This document shows, one piece after another, positions 49,866 to 58,091 of a DNA stretch of 58,091 bases (position 1 is its first letter; each line of letters starts with the position of its first letter). This DNA is from Ignatzschineria sp. GTDB lineage: Bacteria > Pseudomonadota > Gammaproteobacteria > Cardiobacteriales > Wohlfahrtiimonadaceae. Under the pieces are notes generated by a model, which saw only the letters and a program-made list of their open reading frames with translations, was not told the DNA's origin and made no database searches. A program made the translations under genes and the position numbers. Location of the stretch: contig JASLFU010000019.1 of assembly GCA_030150405.1 (NCBI GenBank), positions 1 to 58,091 on the forward strand. Direction: 5' to 3'.

Positions 49866-51242
49866 TTATTGTGCTGGCGCGTTTAATGTTGCGCGATTGT
49901 GTGAGTCGATATCTTTAGGATCACTCGATTTAGGGCCTTTTGCCATAATTCGGATGAGGTAGATAATACCTGCACCGAAAATTAAGAGATAAGTGATCAC
50001 AAAAAGAAGTAGGGAGATCGATAACTGGCTGGCATCATGGTTAGAGACCGCTTCAGTCGTTCTTAAAAGACCATATACCGTCCAGGGTTGACGCCCAACC
50101 TCCGTCACAAACCAGCCCGCAAGAATAGCAATAAGGCCAGAAGGGGCCATCAATGTGGCAAAACGGAGATATCCTTTAGAGTCAAAGATTGTCTTTTTAC
50201 GATTGACCCAGAAGCCCCAAGCGGCCAGCGCAACCATTAAGAATCCAATCCCAACCATAATTCTAAAGGCCCAGAAGACAATGGGTACATTGGGAATATC
50301 TTCTTCTGCAAATTGATTAAGTACAGGAATCTGACCATCTACAGAGTGGGTTAAGATCAAGCTCGCCATCATGGGAATCTCAATAGCAAAGTGAGTCTTT
50401 TTCGCTTCCATATCGGGCCAACCCACTAAGATTAAACCTGTAGACTCTCCCTCTTCGACCTGATCCCAGTGACCTTCCATAGCCGCTAATTTTTCAGGTT
50501 GATGTTCAAGCACTTGTAAACCGTGTAAGTCTCCGATTAAAACTTGAGTCGGCGTTAAGATAATGAGCGCTAAAAGAGCCATGCGATGCATCTTTTTAAG
50601 CGGCGCAGAACGGCGACCTTTTAAGAAATGCCAAGCAGATGTCCCTAATACTAGGAGAGCACCGGTAATGAAAGAGGCGGTAAGCATATGTGCTAAACGG
50701 TAGGGAAGGGAGGGGGTAAAGAGAATTGCCATCCAATCAACCGGTACCGCTACACCATCAATAATTTCATGGCCTTGAGGGGTTTGCATCCAGCTGTTTG
50801 AGACTAAGATCCAAAACGCTGAGAAGAAGGTCCCGATGGCGACCATATAGGTAGAGAAGAGGTGAAGTTTAGGGCCTACTTTATCCCGACCAAAGAGCAT
50901 AACACCTAAGAATCCTGCTTCTAAGAAGAAGGCGGTTAAGACCTCATAGGTGAGCAAGGGACCGGTAATTCCGCCGGAGAATTTTGAAAATTCACTCCAG
51001 TTTGTACCAAATTGGTAAGCCATAACAACGCCAGAGACGACGCCCATTCCAAAGGCAACACCAAAAAACTTCGACCAGAATTCATAAATATCCATATAGA
51101 CCTGGTTTTTAGTTTTGATCCAGAGTGTTTCTAACACTGCAAGATACATCGCAATACCGATCGTAATGGAGGGGAAGATAATGTGGAATGAGATGGTGAA
51201 CGCGAATTGAACTCGCGCTAAATCTAATGCACTTAAACTCAT
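49866..51242 (-). CDS. cioA: Cytochrome bd-type (CIO) ubiquinol oxidase subunit I
   Basis: The 458-residue protein starts MSLSALDLARVQFAFT and carries the heme ligand His20 in SFHIIFPS, a second His in LAHMLTASFITGALL, and the C-terminal GRQPWTVYGLLRT. It is shorter than the E. coli CydA (522) because the Q-loop is short, which places it in the cyanide-insensitive oxidase (CIO) branch. The ATG at 51242 is preferred over TTG at 51254; GGA lies 7 bases before it. The enzyme could give high-affinity or stress-tolerant respiration in a cell that also spends O2 on dioxygenases. Confidence 0.92.
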   Translation of the reverse strand: MSLSALDLARVQFAFTISFHIIFPSITIGIAMYLAVLETLWIKTKNQVYMDIYEFWSKFFGVAFGMGVVSGVVMAYQFGTNWSEFSKFSGGITGPLLTYEVLTAFFLEAGFLGVMLFGRDKVGPKLHLFSTYMVAIGTFFSAFWILVSNSWMQTPQGHEIIDGVAVPVDWMAILFTPSLPYRLAHMLTASFITGALLVLGTSAWHFLKGRRSAPLKKMHRMALLALIILTPTQVLIGDLHGLQVLEHQPEKLAAMEGHWDQVEEGESTGLILVGWPDMEAKKTHFAIEIPMMASLILTHSVDGQIPVLNQFAEEDIPNVPIVFWAFRIMVGIGFLMVALAAWGFWVNRKKTIFDSKGYLRFATLMAPSGLIAILAGWFVTEVGRQPWTVYGLLRTTEAVSNHDASQLSISLLLFVITYLLIFGAGIIYLIRIMAKGPKSSDPKDIDSHNRATLNAPAQ

Positions 51243-51763
51243 ATTTATATCCAATAGTGATGAGAGAAATCCCTATTGATTTAAGGAGGAGGCAATAGGG
51301 GACTTAAGCTTTACATATTTCGATGGCGCCGCGGGAACCCTCTCTTATTTAATGGTATGAATCTTTTATCGCGCGAAGCCAAGCGCAAGATATGCAAAAT
51401 GTTAGCTTCTCGGCGACTCTCTCCCCTTTTTATCAGATAGGGTAAGTGGTTAATTTCTCTATCTATTTTGTAGTGCTCGATAAAAAGATGATCACTCTAT
51501 AAAACGTATATAGGGATAAAGAGCGCTGATTAGCTGTGTAAAGTATGTTAACAGATGTGACTAAGGTTAAATAATGCTAATATTTTAACTCTCCTATAAC
51601 AAAAATTTATAGCTCGCAAAAAGAAGCTGTTAGCGGAGATGAACGCCCTCTTTAAAGGGTAAAATCGAGGAGAAAGTGAGCAATTCTCAAAATCTATTCA
51701 TACCTGCAGAAGATAAGGATAGCCCCTCAGACCTTAAAATTTGGAAATAAACGGAGATCTTCC
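51243..51763. other. Intergenic region between divergent cioA and lysR-like genes
   Basis: About 520 bases hold no convincing gene. A perfect 8-bp inverted repeat CCCTATTG/CAATAGGG (51271-51278 and 51293-51300) lies 30-60 bases upstream of the cioA start, in its leader. No FNR-type TTGAT-N4-ATCAA site was found. A short frame from 51358 has no ribosome site and was rejected. Promoters for both genes are expected here but none was clear. Confidence 0.5.
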
Positions 51764-52666
51764 ATGATAAATACCCGTCAATTGACCCACTTCGTAACGG
51801 TAGCCGAACTTGGAAGCATTGCCGCCGCTTCCCGGGCATTGCACCTCTCTCAGCCAGCAATTACACGGCAGCTACACAATTTAGAGGAGTACTTAGGTGT
51901 AGAGCTCTTTGAGCGCCACGCACGGGGGATGGAGTTGACTTCAGCTGGCACCCAATTTTATTTAGATACTTTAAAGATCTTAGAGCAGATGGAGCAAGCA
52001 AAATCCCATGCCACTCGATTACAGCGGGGAAGCGAGGGGTCACTCAATATTGGGGTATCGCCTCAGCATCTTTGGTTGAATGAGGTGCAGCAATATCTCA
52101 CGGCGTTTCGCAAGGCGAATCCTGATATTTCGGTTAATCTCTGCACGATGCTCTCTGGAGCGCAATTAATTGCGCTTCGGAAGGGGCGAATCGATGCGGG
52201 TATTCTCTGTATGCGTCCTGAGGAGGATCGGTTACTGAGGGGCAAGCTTATCTATAAAGAGCGCATGCTGTTGGCGGTAAATTCTCAATCCCCTTTTGCG
52301 CAAGCCCCCCCTAAAAAATTGCGTGATCTTTTGGAGGAGGAGTTTATCTGGATGCCAGAAAAGGGAGCTTATGGCTTTAATACTCTGGCGATCCGCGCTT
52401 TTGAAGAGGCGAACTTTGCGCCTCAGGTGGCCCATGAAGGGTGTGACTATAATGCGATGCTCTCTTTGGTGTCGGCGGGGATGGGGTATACCTTTGTTCC
52501 GGCGGTGACTAAATATTTTAATCGTTATAACGTCACTTTTCATGAGATCCCGGAGCTCCCGAAAATGAGTGTGAATCTTGAGCTCGTTTGGCGGGCGGAT
52601 AACCATAATCCCTGTTTGCCTAATTTTGTTGAAGGTCCTTCAGCGCAGATTCGTCGCCTTACATAA
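51764..52666 (+). CDS. LysR-family transcriptional regulator
   Basis: The 300-residue protein has a LysR HTH at residues 1-60 (LTHFVTVAELGSIAAASRALHLSQPAITRQL with the recognition helix) and a C-terminal periplasmic-binding-like effector domain. No redox Cys pair is seen, so it is not OxyR. It is divergent from cioAB and upstream of cstA on the same strand. Its target could be either neighbour or itself, and a link to aromatic compounds is possible but not shown. Confidence 0.85.
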   Translation: MINTRQLTHFVTVAELGSIAAASRALHLSQPAITRQLHNLEEYLGVELFERHARGMELTSAGTQFYLDTLKILEQMEQAKSHATRLQRGSEGSLNIGVSPQHLWLNEVQQYLTAFRKANPDISVNLCTMLSGAQLIALRKGRIDAGILCMRPEEDRLLRGKLIYKERMLLAVNSQSPFAQAPPKKLRDLLEEEFIWMPEKGAYGFNTLAIRAFEEANFAPQVAHEGCDYNAMLSLVSAGMGYTFVPAVTKYFNRYNVTFHEIPELPKMSVNLELVWRADNHNPCLPNFVEGPSAQIRRLT

Positions 52667-52740
52667 CGGGCTTCTTGTTTTATATATAAACCTTTTGAGT
52701 TCTATTTAAAACAACTCATATCGCTCTATTTTAGAGGCTT

Positions 52741-52777
52741 AAGCGATTTTCCTTAGTGATTTTAAGGATGATCGCTT
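52741..52777. repeat. Inverted repeat upstream of cstA
   Basis: AAGCGAT (52741-52747) pairs with ATCGCTT (52771-52777) and CCTTA (52751-52755) with TAAGG (52763-52767), separated by a 3x3 internal loop, giving an almost continuous 15-bp stem with a 7-base loop. It lies 145 bases before the cstA start. There is no T-run, so it may be a leader structure or operator. Confidence 0.55.
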
Positions 52778-52921
52778 GCGAAAAAGACTATACAAAGGGA
52801 AAAATTCACGTTATATAGGAATGACGGCGAAAAGCTTTCCAGGCTCTTACTTAGGGGCATTGGAGCAAAAATAATAAGCGTCGCACAATAGTGTGAGATA
52901 GAGTCAACGAGGAGGGCAGTT

Positions 52922-54430
52922 ATGTTTACATTTATAGGCGGGATTATCCTGCTGATTATCGGCTACTTCACTTATGGCAAGTATGTGGAGCGAGTCTTTG
53001 GTACAAAAGAGCGGCCAACGCCCGCCTACACTAGTAGCGATGGAGTCGATTACGTGCCGATGAATACGGCGAAAAACTCCCTTATCCAACTGCTCAATAT
53101 TGCAGGGGTTGGGCCGATTTTTGGGCCAATTATGGGGGCGCTCTATGGACCTGTAGCTTTTATCTGGATTGTGCTCGGTGCAATTTTAGCGGGCGGGGTG
53201 CATGATTATTTAACGGGGATGATCTCTATTCGTAATCGGGGAGCCCATCTGCCCGAACTTGCGGAGAAGTTCTTAGGGAAAGCGATGCGTCACATCGTGA
53301 ATGCGTTTGCGCTACTGTTGCTAGTATTGGTCGGTACGGTGTTTGTATCGGCACCAGGATCGCTGCTCTATAACTTAATGGATGCCAAAGTTGCACTCCC
53401 CATTATTATTAGCGTGATCTTTATCTATTATGTATTGGCTACACTTTTGCCGATCGATAAGATTATTGGTCGCTTTTATCCTCTCTTTGGTGCGCTCTTG
53501 GTATTAAGTGCCTTTGGTATTGGAATCGGCCTTTTAGTCACCGGTAAAGCTACAGAGATCCCTGAGTTAACATTGGAGAATATGCATCCTTCGGGCTTAG
53601 CAATCTTCCCGCTTCTCTTTTTAACGATCTCATGTGGTGCGCTCTCTGGTTTCCATGCGACGCAATCTCCTATTATTTCTCGCACAACGCAGAATGAGCG
53701 TGATGGGCGGAAGATCTTCTACGGTATGATGATCGCAGAAGGGGTGATCGCAATGATCTGGGCAGCGGCAGCGATGAGCATGTTTTACGAGCCAGGTCAA
53801 CCTTTTGGCACTAAGCTTGCGGCCACATTAGCAGCGGGAGGCCCTGCACTTGTGGTAAGTGAAGTGGCAACAACCATGCTCGGCACTATTGGGGGAACGA
53901 TTGCGATTCTGGGTGTTATTATTCTGCCGATTACGTCAGGCGATACTGCATTCCGTAGTGCGCGGATGATTATTGCGGATTACTTCCGTGTATCGCAGGC
54001 AAAAATTGCGAATCGTCTCTGGATTGCATTGCCGATGTTTGCGATCTCTGCTGTGCTGTTGCAGATGGATTTTAATCTTCTTTGGCGCTACTTCTCATGG
54101 GCGAACCAATCAACAGCGGTCATTGCACTCTTTGTGGGAGCGATGTACCTCTATCTTGGGGGTAAAAATTACTGGATTTCGCTCCTACCCGGTATCTTTA
54201 TGCTGATGGCGACCACCACTTATATTCTGAATCAACCGATCGGTTTTGGGCTCGATATGCAGACCTCTCAGATCGGTGCGGCGGTGATCTCGCTCCTTTT
54301 AGTAGGGCTCTTTTTCTGGCAGGCGAATCGTCAAAAAGCAGCAGGTACGCTCCCCTTGGAGGAAGATCTTACCGGTTGGGATGGTTCGATGAAAGAGGGC
54401 GGTTACGTCTTTAGTTGTAAGGGGAATTAA
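52922..54430 (+). CDS. cstA: CstA-family carbon starvation / peptide or pyruvate transporter
   Basis: The 502-residue inner-membrane protein has many hydrophobic segments and CstA family stretches: VDYVPMNTAKNSLIQLLNIAG near the start, GGVHDYLTGMISIRNRG, CGALSGFHATQSP and ITSGDTAFRSARMIIADYF. E. coli CstA and BtsT are about 700 residues, so this is the shorter family form, lacking part of the C-terminal region. Members import pyruvate or peptides during starvation. A GAGGAGGG site precedes the ATG. It is not accompanied by the small ybdD-type gene often found after cstA. Substrate is uncertain. Confidence 0.87.
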   Translation: MFTFIGGIILLIIGYFTYGKYVERVFGTKERPTPAYTSSDGVDYVPMNTAKNSLIQLLNIAGVGPIFGPIMGALYGPVAFIWIVLGAILAGGVHDYLTGMISIRNRGAHLPELAEKFLGKAMRHIVNAFALLLLVLVGTVFVSAPGSLLYNLMDAKVALPIIISVIFIYYVLATLLPIDKIIGRFYPLFGALLVLSAFGIGIGLLVTGKATEIPELTLENMHPSGLAIFPLLFLTISCGALSGFHATQSPIISRTTQNERDGRKIFYGMMIAEGVIAMIWAAAAMSMFYEPGQPFGTKLAATLAAGGPALVVSEVATTMLGTIGGTIAILGVIILPITSGDTAFRSARMIIADYFRVSQAKIANRLWIALPMFAISAVLLQMDFNLLWRYFSWANQSTAVIALFVGAMYLYLGGKNYWISLLPGIFMLMATTTYILNQPIGFGLDMQTSQIGAAVISLLLVGLFFWQANRQKAAGTLPLEEDLTGWDGSMKEGGYVFSCKGN

Positions 54431-54472
54431 TCCCACCTGTCGTTTTTATAGGAGCGGCAAGGAGAAGAAGTT

Positions 54473-54555
54473 AAGAGCTGTTTTAGAGGTTGTATGGAGA
54501 GAAGAGGGTCTGACAATGGATAACTCTCCTCTCTAAAACGGAAGCATAAGCTCTT
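54473..54555 (+). ncRNA. Strongly structured intergenic segment, possible 3'-UTR-derived small RNA
   Basis: Three perfect nested helices can be drawn: AAGAGCT (54473-54479) with AGCTCTT (54549-54555), GTTTTAGAG (54480-54488) with CTCTAAAAC (54531-54539), and GGAGAG (54496-54501) with CTCTCC (54524-54529). A 9-base bulge separates the first two on the right side. A rho-independent terminator follows immediately. The segment could be a stable RNA made from the cstA transcript; this is inference from structure. The stretch 54597-54766 after the terminator shows no gene. Confidence 0.5.
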
Positions 54556-54557
54556 TT

Positions 54558-54596
54558 AAAAGCCCTAGATTGAGGTATCGATCTGGGGCTTTTTTT
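54558..54596 (+). terminator. Rho-independent terminator after cstA
   Basis: AAAGCCCTAGAT pairs with ATCTGGGGCTTT (one G-T pair) around a 10-base loop, followed by a run of T. Confidence 0.9.
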
Positions 54597-54766
54597 ATGT
54601 TTTAAAGGGGAAAGCATATCCCTTCAAAAGTTCGACAAATAGCGATCTTGTCGGAGGTTTTAGGGGAAGTTAAGAATAAATTACCATCCTGCTTTTCTCT
54701 GCGATACTATTAGGGTTTTAAATTGGCCCTTAAGGTTTAGGGCTCTATAGAAATGAAGGGGGAAGA

Positions 54767-54976
54767 GTGAAAGATCTTGTCTTTGGTGCGCTCGTATTTC
54801 TACCCGGTATTGTAAAAGTGTTGGTGCTTGGATTTTTTGTCTGGCTACTGCTCCGGGGGTTTTATCGTAAAAAACTCTATTCAGGGGCGATCTGGCACCC
54901 AAACTTGGTGGATATTAGCGTCTATTTTATTTCGCTCTATGTGAGCCATCTTATTTTTCTTTTCTTACAAGGTTAA
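54767..54976 (+). CDS. aaeX: AaeX-like DUF1656 membrane protein
   Basis: The 69-residue protein has two membrane helices (about 8-28 and 46-66) and fits DUF1656, the small first subunit-like gene of aaeXAB operons. Translation starts at GTG, preceded by an AAGGGGGAA site. Its precise role is unknown, but its place directly before an AaeA- and an AaeB-like gene is the conserved arrangement. The aaeA start follows its stop by 3 bases. Confidence 0.85.
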   Translation: MKDLVFGALVFLPGIVKVLVLGFFVWLLLRGFYRKKLYSGAIWHPNLVDISVYFISLYVSHLIFLFLQG

Positions 54977-54979
54977 CGG

Positions 54980-55894
54980 ATGAAATCGACATTAAAACGA
55001 TATGTCATCACAGTGGTGATGGCGTTTGCGCTAGTGGTTGTGGCGTATCAGCTCTGGAATTTTTATGTATTAGGGGGATGGACTCGAGATGGGAAGATCC
55101 GCGCTAATGTGATCCAGGTAGCGGCCCAGGTGCCGGGGAAATTAACCCATCTGGCGATTGTAGATAATCAATATGTCAATGAGGGGGATCTTCTTTTTGA
55201 GATCGATCCTCGAGATTATGAGATCAATCTTAAAAATCAGAAATCACAGCTCGAGCAGCTGAAGATTCGGCAAGAGCAGGCACGCTTTCAGTATGAGCGC
55301 CGAACTGCTTTAAGTAATAGCGCCGCCATCTCAAAAGAGCATCTTGAAGAGGTGAAATATAATCTCGATCTCATTAATGACCAAGTTGCCCAAGCAAAGA
55401 TCGGCGTAGAGAAGGCAGAGCTTGATCTTAGCCGCACGAAAGTCTTCGCCGATGCGAGCGGTTATATCACTAATATGAATATTCGCGAGGGGAACTTTAT
55501 TCCTGCGGGGCAGCCACTCTTTGCTCTTGTGGATAAACATAGTTTTCATGTGGTGGGTTACTTTGAAGAGACAAAGCTGAAATATATTGAAGTAGGGCGT
55601 CGTGTGGAGATTCTCCCTTATAACGGCGGGGAGAAGATGTATGGCTATATTACCGGTTATGGGCGGGCGATTTATGATCAGAGCGCTCAGACCGGGGAGC
55701 AGTTATTGCAGGCTGTTAAACCCAATTACCCTTGGGTAACCTTAGCGCAAAGAATTCCCGTAAAGATTGCGCTCGATCATACCGAGGAGGAGCTCGATGC
55801 GCGCCATCTGATTGCCGGAACAACAGCGACGGTGATTGTTCTTGATGAGAAGATCTCCGAAGAGGAGCTTCGGCAGCTCGACCGTTTTCAGTAA
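54980..55894 (+). CDS. aaeA: AaeA-like periplasmic adaptor of aromatic acid efflux
   Basis: The 304-residue membrane fusion protein has an N-terminal anchor (about 9-30), a biotinyl-lipoyl-like half at about residues 40-75 (IQVAAQVPGKLTHLAIVDNQ), an alpha-hairpin coiled coil (about 85-150) and the second lipoyl half (DASGYITNMNIREGNFIPAGQP). A beta-barrel region follows. It would link the inner-membrane AaeB transporter with an outer-membrane channel such as TolC. It sits in the aaeXAB order. Confidence 0.88.
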   Translation: MKSTLKRYVITVVMAFALVVVAYQLWNFYVLGGWTRDGKIRANVIQVAAQVPGKLTHLAIVDNQYVNEGDLLFEIDPRDYEINLKNQKSQLEQLKIRQEQARFQYERRTALSNSAAISKEHLEEVKYNLDLINDQVAQAKIGVEKAELDLSRTKVFADASGYITNMNIREGNFIPAGQPLFALVDKHSFHVVGYFEETKLKYIEVGRRVEILPYNGGEKMYGYITGYGRAIYDQSAQTGEQLLQAVKPNYPWVTLAQRIPVKIALDHTEEELDARHLIAGTTATVIVLDEKISEEELRQLDRFQ

Positions 55895-55927
55895 TTTAAA
55901 TCGCTTAATGAGATAGTAGAGAAAAAG

Positions 55928-57928
55928 ATGAGAGAGAATGCCGCAGAGAGCCGCTGGTCCCGTATTAGTTTTGCCATTCATGAGTATTTAAGTAGCCTCC
56001 ACTACTCTTATGGATTGCGTTTAGTTGTAGGGGTTGCGCTGGCGTGGTTTATTGCGTTTCGTCTACAGACGGATAAACCCTATTGGTCAATCATGACGGT
56101 GATTATTGTCACTCTGCCTACGCAAGCAAAACTTGTGGAGAAGTTTCTTGCTCGGCTTATTGGGACAATTGTCGGGGCAATATCGGTCAATATTATTGCC
56201 TCTGTTGCGCTCGATGATCAGTGGCTTTTTGCTATTTATATGGGCTTTTGGCTGGCGCTCTGCTCCTATCTTGCAAGTGCAAGAAGCTCGATGCTCACGT
56301 ACTGTTTTGCGCTTTGTGGGTATACCTCTGCCATTTTAGGGTTTAGTCTTTCGATCTCTCCCTCATCTTACATGGTATTTCAGATCTCACAGGCGCGTAT
56401 TTTAGAGATCTTAATCGGCTTAGTGACCGCCTTTTTTATCTCGATGCTTTGGCCAGCTTATCTTGAGCGTGTGGAATTAAAACGTAAATTGCGGGAGAAG
56501 CGAAGCGAGGTGCGGGAGCTCTACCGTTCTCTTCTCACACCGGGGTTTGATAAAAATAGGCTTTATCAGCAATATCACACCCTGCTCAATGGCTTGATCG
56601 ATTTTCGGGATCTTGTTTTTCAGGATTTTCTCTCTGTCTCTACGGATACGGAAGAGAATAAGAATGTCTACCGCTATGGGCACCGTTTAATTAAGGCGAT
56701 GTCGGGTGTTTTACTCTTAGAGTCGATGAAGCGGGATCTTTTACAGACTATGCCAGAGGTGACGGAGCGTTACCTTCTTGAGCAGCGGGAGTGGTTTCTC
56801 TCTGTGCAGCCGCGAGAAGAGAAGCTGGCGAATAAGCCTGCTGCCCCGGTAGAGCTGATGCGAAATAGCAAGGGACGCAATTTTGTGGAGAAGATGGATA
56901 AAAAACTGCTGATGCTCTTCTCTACTCGGGTAGAGGATGATCGTAATGCCGATCTCTATATCCCGAGTATTCGCATCTATTATAGTGATCGCAAAGAGGC
57001 GCTTATTAATGCGATTCGAACCTTTGTAAGTGTTATGGCGGGCATGGCGTTTTGGATGGGGACGCAGTGGGAGACAGGATATATCCTGATGGTGTTGATC
57101 GGCGTTGTCTGTACAATCGGTGCGACCTATCCAATGATTAATAAGCTTCTTACGGTGGGGCTAGCGCTCTCGATGTTTATAACGATTCCGGTGGTCTTTT
57201 TAGTAAAGTATGGCGTTTTAATTAAGATCAATCACATTGTGCCGGCGATGATGATTATTCTCCCTATCTATTTTGTTGCGGCACTCATCAAGGTGCGCTC
57301 TCTCTTAGGTTTTCTCATCGGCTATGGATTTATGCTCTCTTCCGTCTTTCTTATCGGTTTTTCTAACCCTATGACTTACGAGTTTGGGAATTTTGCCAAT
57401 GCAGGATTAACGATGATTATCGCCTTTGTGATTATTCTCATCATCTTTAATATTATTCGTCCGAGTAGTGATGATGTTAAGCTCGAGAGGGTGAAGTTAC
57501 GAGTGCTTGAGCAATTTGGGGCGCGCGTACGTCTTACTCGGGGCTTAAGCTATAAAGAGCTACGGGATTTTGAGGCGTATCTCTTTAGCGCAATCTATAA
57601 AGTGCGCACTATTTCAGAGAGCCGTGGCAAAGCGGAGATGCTGGCTTATAGCTTCCTTACGCTGGCGATTTTAAGAATGCAGCGGGAGTACGCTAAAAAC
57701 GATGAGCCCTGGCACTTTCCCGAAGAGATTTGTGCGGCGATCGAAACAGGGGATCTGGCAAAAGCTTTAGCCCTTACAAAGCATGAAAGAACAACCGCAA
57801 GCACAGAGCTCAAAGAACGTAGCTTTTGGGAGCTAGAGAGTGCGCTGAATGCTTTAATCGATTTTCTTACTAGTAGCGAAACTGAGGAACTCTCCCTCTC
57901 CGTACCACCAGCAGTGCCGGGGACATAA
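55928..57928 (+). CDS. aaeB: AaeB-like FUSC-family aromatic carboxylic acid efflux transporter
   Basis: The 666-residue protein has two blocks of membrane helices (about 28-180 and 360-520), each followed by a cytoplasmic segment, as in AaeB (655 residues in E. coli). The FUSC-type features include DKPYWSIMTVIIVTLPTQAK and the duplicated half RTFVSVMAGMAFWMGTQWETG. In E. coli, AaeAB exports aromatic carboxylic acids such as p-hydroxybenzoate and acts as a relief valve. Here the operon lies 6.5 kb after the aromatic catabolic genes, which makes protection against accumulated aromatic acids plausible. Confidence 0.88.
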   Translation: MRENAAESRWSRISFAIHEYLSSLHYSYGLRLVVGVALAWFIAFRLQTDKPYWSIMTVIIVTLPTQAKLVEKFLARLIGTIVGAISVNIIASVALDDQWLFAIYMGFWLALCSYLASARSSMLTYCFALCGYTSAILGFSLSISPSSYMVFQISQARILEILIGLVTAFFISMLWPAYLERVELKRKLREKRSEVRELYRSLLTPGFDKNRLYQQYHTLLNGLIDFRDLVFQDFLSVSTDTEENKNVYRYGHRLIKAMSGVLLLESMKRDLLQTMPEVTERYLLEQREWFLSVQPREEKLANKPAAPVELMRNSKGRNFVEKMDKKLLMLFSTRVEDDRNADLYIPSIRIYYSDRKEALINAIRTFVSVMAGMAFWMGTQWETGYILMVLIGVVCTIGATYPMINKLLTVGLALSMFITIPVVFLVKYGVLIKINHIVPAMMIILPIYFVAALIKVRSLLGFLIGYGFMLSSVFLIGFSNPMTYEFGNFANAGLTMIIAFVIILIIFNIIRPSSDDVKLERVKLRVLEQFGARVRLTRGLSYKELRDFEAYLFSAIYKVRTISESRGKAEMLAYSFLTLAILRMQREYAKNDEPWHFPEEICAAIETGDLAKALALTKHERTTASTELKERSFWELESALNALIDFLTSSETEELSLSVPPAVPGT

Positions 57929-57952
57929 AATCTTTATAATTCAATCAATTAA

Positions 57953-57986
57953 AAAAGCCTAACTCTTTCGAGCTAGGCTTTTTTTA
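57953..57986. terminator. Bidirectional terminator between aaeB and ssrA
   Basis: AAGCCTAACTC pairs with GAGCTAGGCTT around a TTTC loop. On the plus strand one position is an A-C mismatch, while on the minus strand it is a G-T pair, so the stem is stronger for ssrA. T-tracts follow on both strands. Confidence 0.88.
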
Positions 57987-57994
57987 CAAGTACT

Positions 57995-58091
57995 TGGTGG
58001 AGGCGGCGGGATTTGAACCCGCGTCCGAGAACTATCCATTCTTGGTACTACATGTTTAGCCGTATCTTTAATTTAACTGGTTTTGATCCGA
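57995..58091 (-). ncRNA. ssrA: Transfer-messenger RNA, 3' part
   Basis: The minus strand ends in a tRNA-like T arm and acceptor: GGACGCGGG-TTCAAAT-CCCGCC followed by GCCTCCACCA, the typical tmRNA 3' end with CCA at 57995. The rest of the RNA, including the tag-coding region and 5' end, lies beyond the window. It rescues stalled ribosomes together with SmpB, whose gene is at 20874-21353. Confidence 0.93.

Noticed and set aside
51243..51254. TTG start for cioA at 51254
   Set aside because: The ATG at 51242 gives the usual N-terminus and has a spaced GGA before it.
51358..51441. Short 27-codon frame in the cioA-lysR gap
   Set aside because: No ribosome site and no recognisable product.
1..58091. 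CRISPR array, insertion sequence or prophage
   Set aside because: No regularly spaced direct repeats, transposase, integrase or phage structural gene was seen on reading the window.

Overview
The window reads as a chromosomal stretch of a gammaproteobacterium with moderate to low GC. It carries housekeeping genes in familiar order (atpD-atpC, gmk-rpoZ-spoT, rpsO-pnp, sucA-sucB-lpdA), two tRNAs and the 3' end of the tmRNA gene. The mix of a full aerobic core with a small accessory load brings the Cardiobacteriales (Ignatzschineria/Wohlfahrtiimonas type) to mind. That placement is an impression from protein flavour and was not tested by any search.

Bases 1-31500 are mostly core genes. They include the end of the ATP synthase operon, polyphosphate kinase, an SLC13-type permease, an aromatic/aspartate aminotransferase, birA, a large secreted protein with about eight peptidoglycan-binding repeats coupled to mnmG, and an IalB-like secreted protein. 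Then follow gmk, rpoZ, spoT, a RoxA-type ribosomal oxygenase, a DUF192 protein, rpsO, pnp with a long leader hairpin, smpB, a 2-hydroxyacid dehydrogenase with a SirB2-like membrane protein, tRNA-Arg(ACG), moaA, oxyR, and the 2-oxoglutarate dehydrogenase operon.

Bases 31700-35580 encode a three-subunit periplasm-facing dehydrogenase of the gluconate/fructose/sorbitol dehydrogenase type: a Tat-exported small subunit, a GMC flavoprotein and a triheme cytochrome c. tRNA-Glu(TTC) follows with a near-consensus promoter.

Bases 36000-48540 hold the most interesting part, a divergent TetR regulator and twelve co-directional genes for aerobic aromatic degradation. They are a meta-cleavage-product hydrolase, LigA- and LigB-type extradiol dioxygenase subunits, a Rieske ferredoxin, ring-hydroxylating oxygenase alpha and beta subunits, a dihydrodiol dehydrogenase, an NMO-like flavoprotein, a 2-hydroxypentadienoate hydratase, a feruloyl-CoA-synthase-like ligase, an acylating acetaldehyde dehydrogenase and a 4-hydroxy-2-oxovalerate aldolase. 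Read in order, they would dihydroxylate an aromatic ring, rearomatise it, cleave it, split the product hydrolytically, and convert the five-carbon part to pyruvate and acetyl-CoA. No ferredoxin reductase is present. A perfect 16-bp palindrome sits just after a strong promoter and looks like the TetR operator. Hairpins lie in five of the wider gaps between genes.

Bases 48600-58091 hold a short-Q-loop cytochrome bd (CIO-type) oxidase operon with a DUF2474 microprotein, a LysR regulator, a CstA-family transporter, a strongly structured intergenic segment ending in a terminator, an aaeXAB-like aromatic acid efflux operon, and the 3' end of ssrA on the minus strand. No CRISPR array, insertion sequence or prophage gene was recognised.
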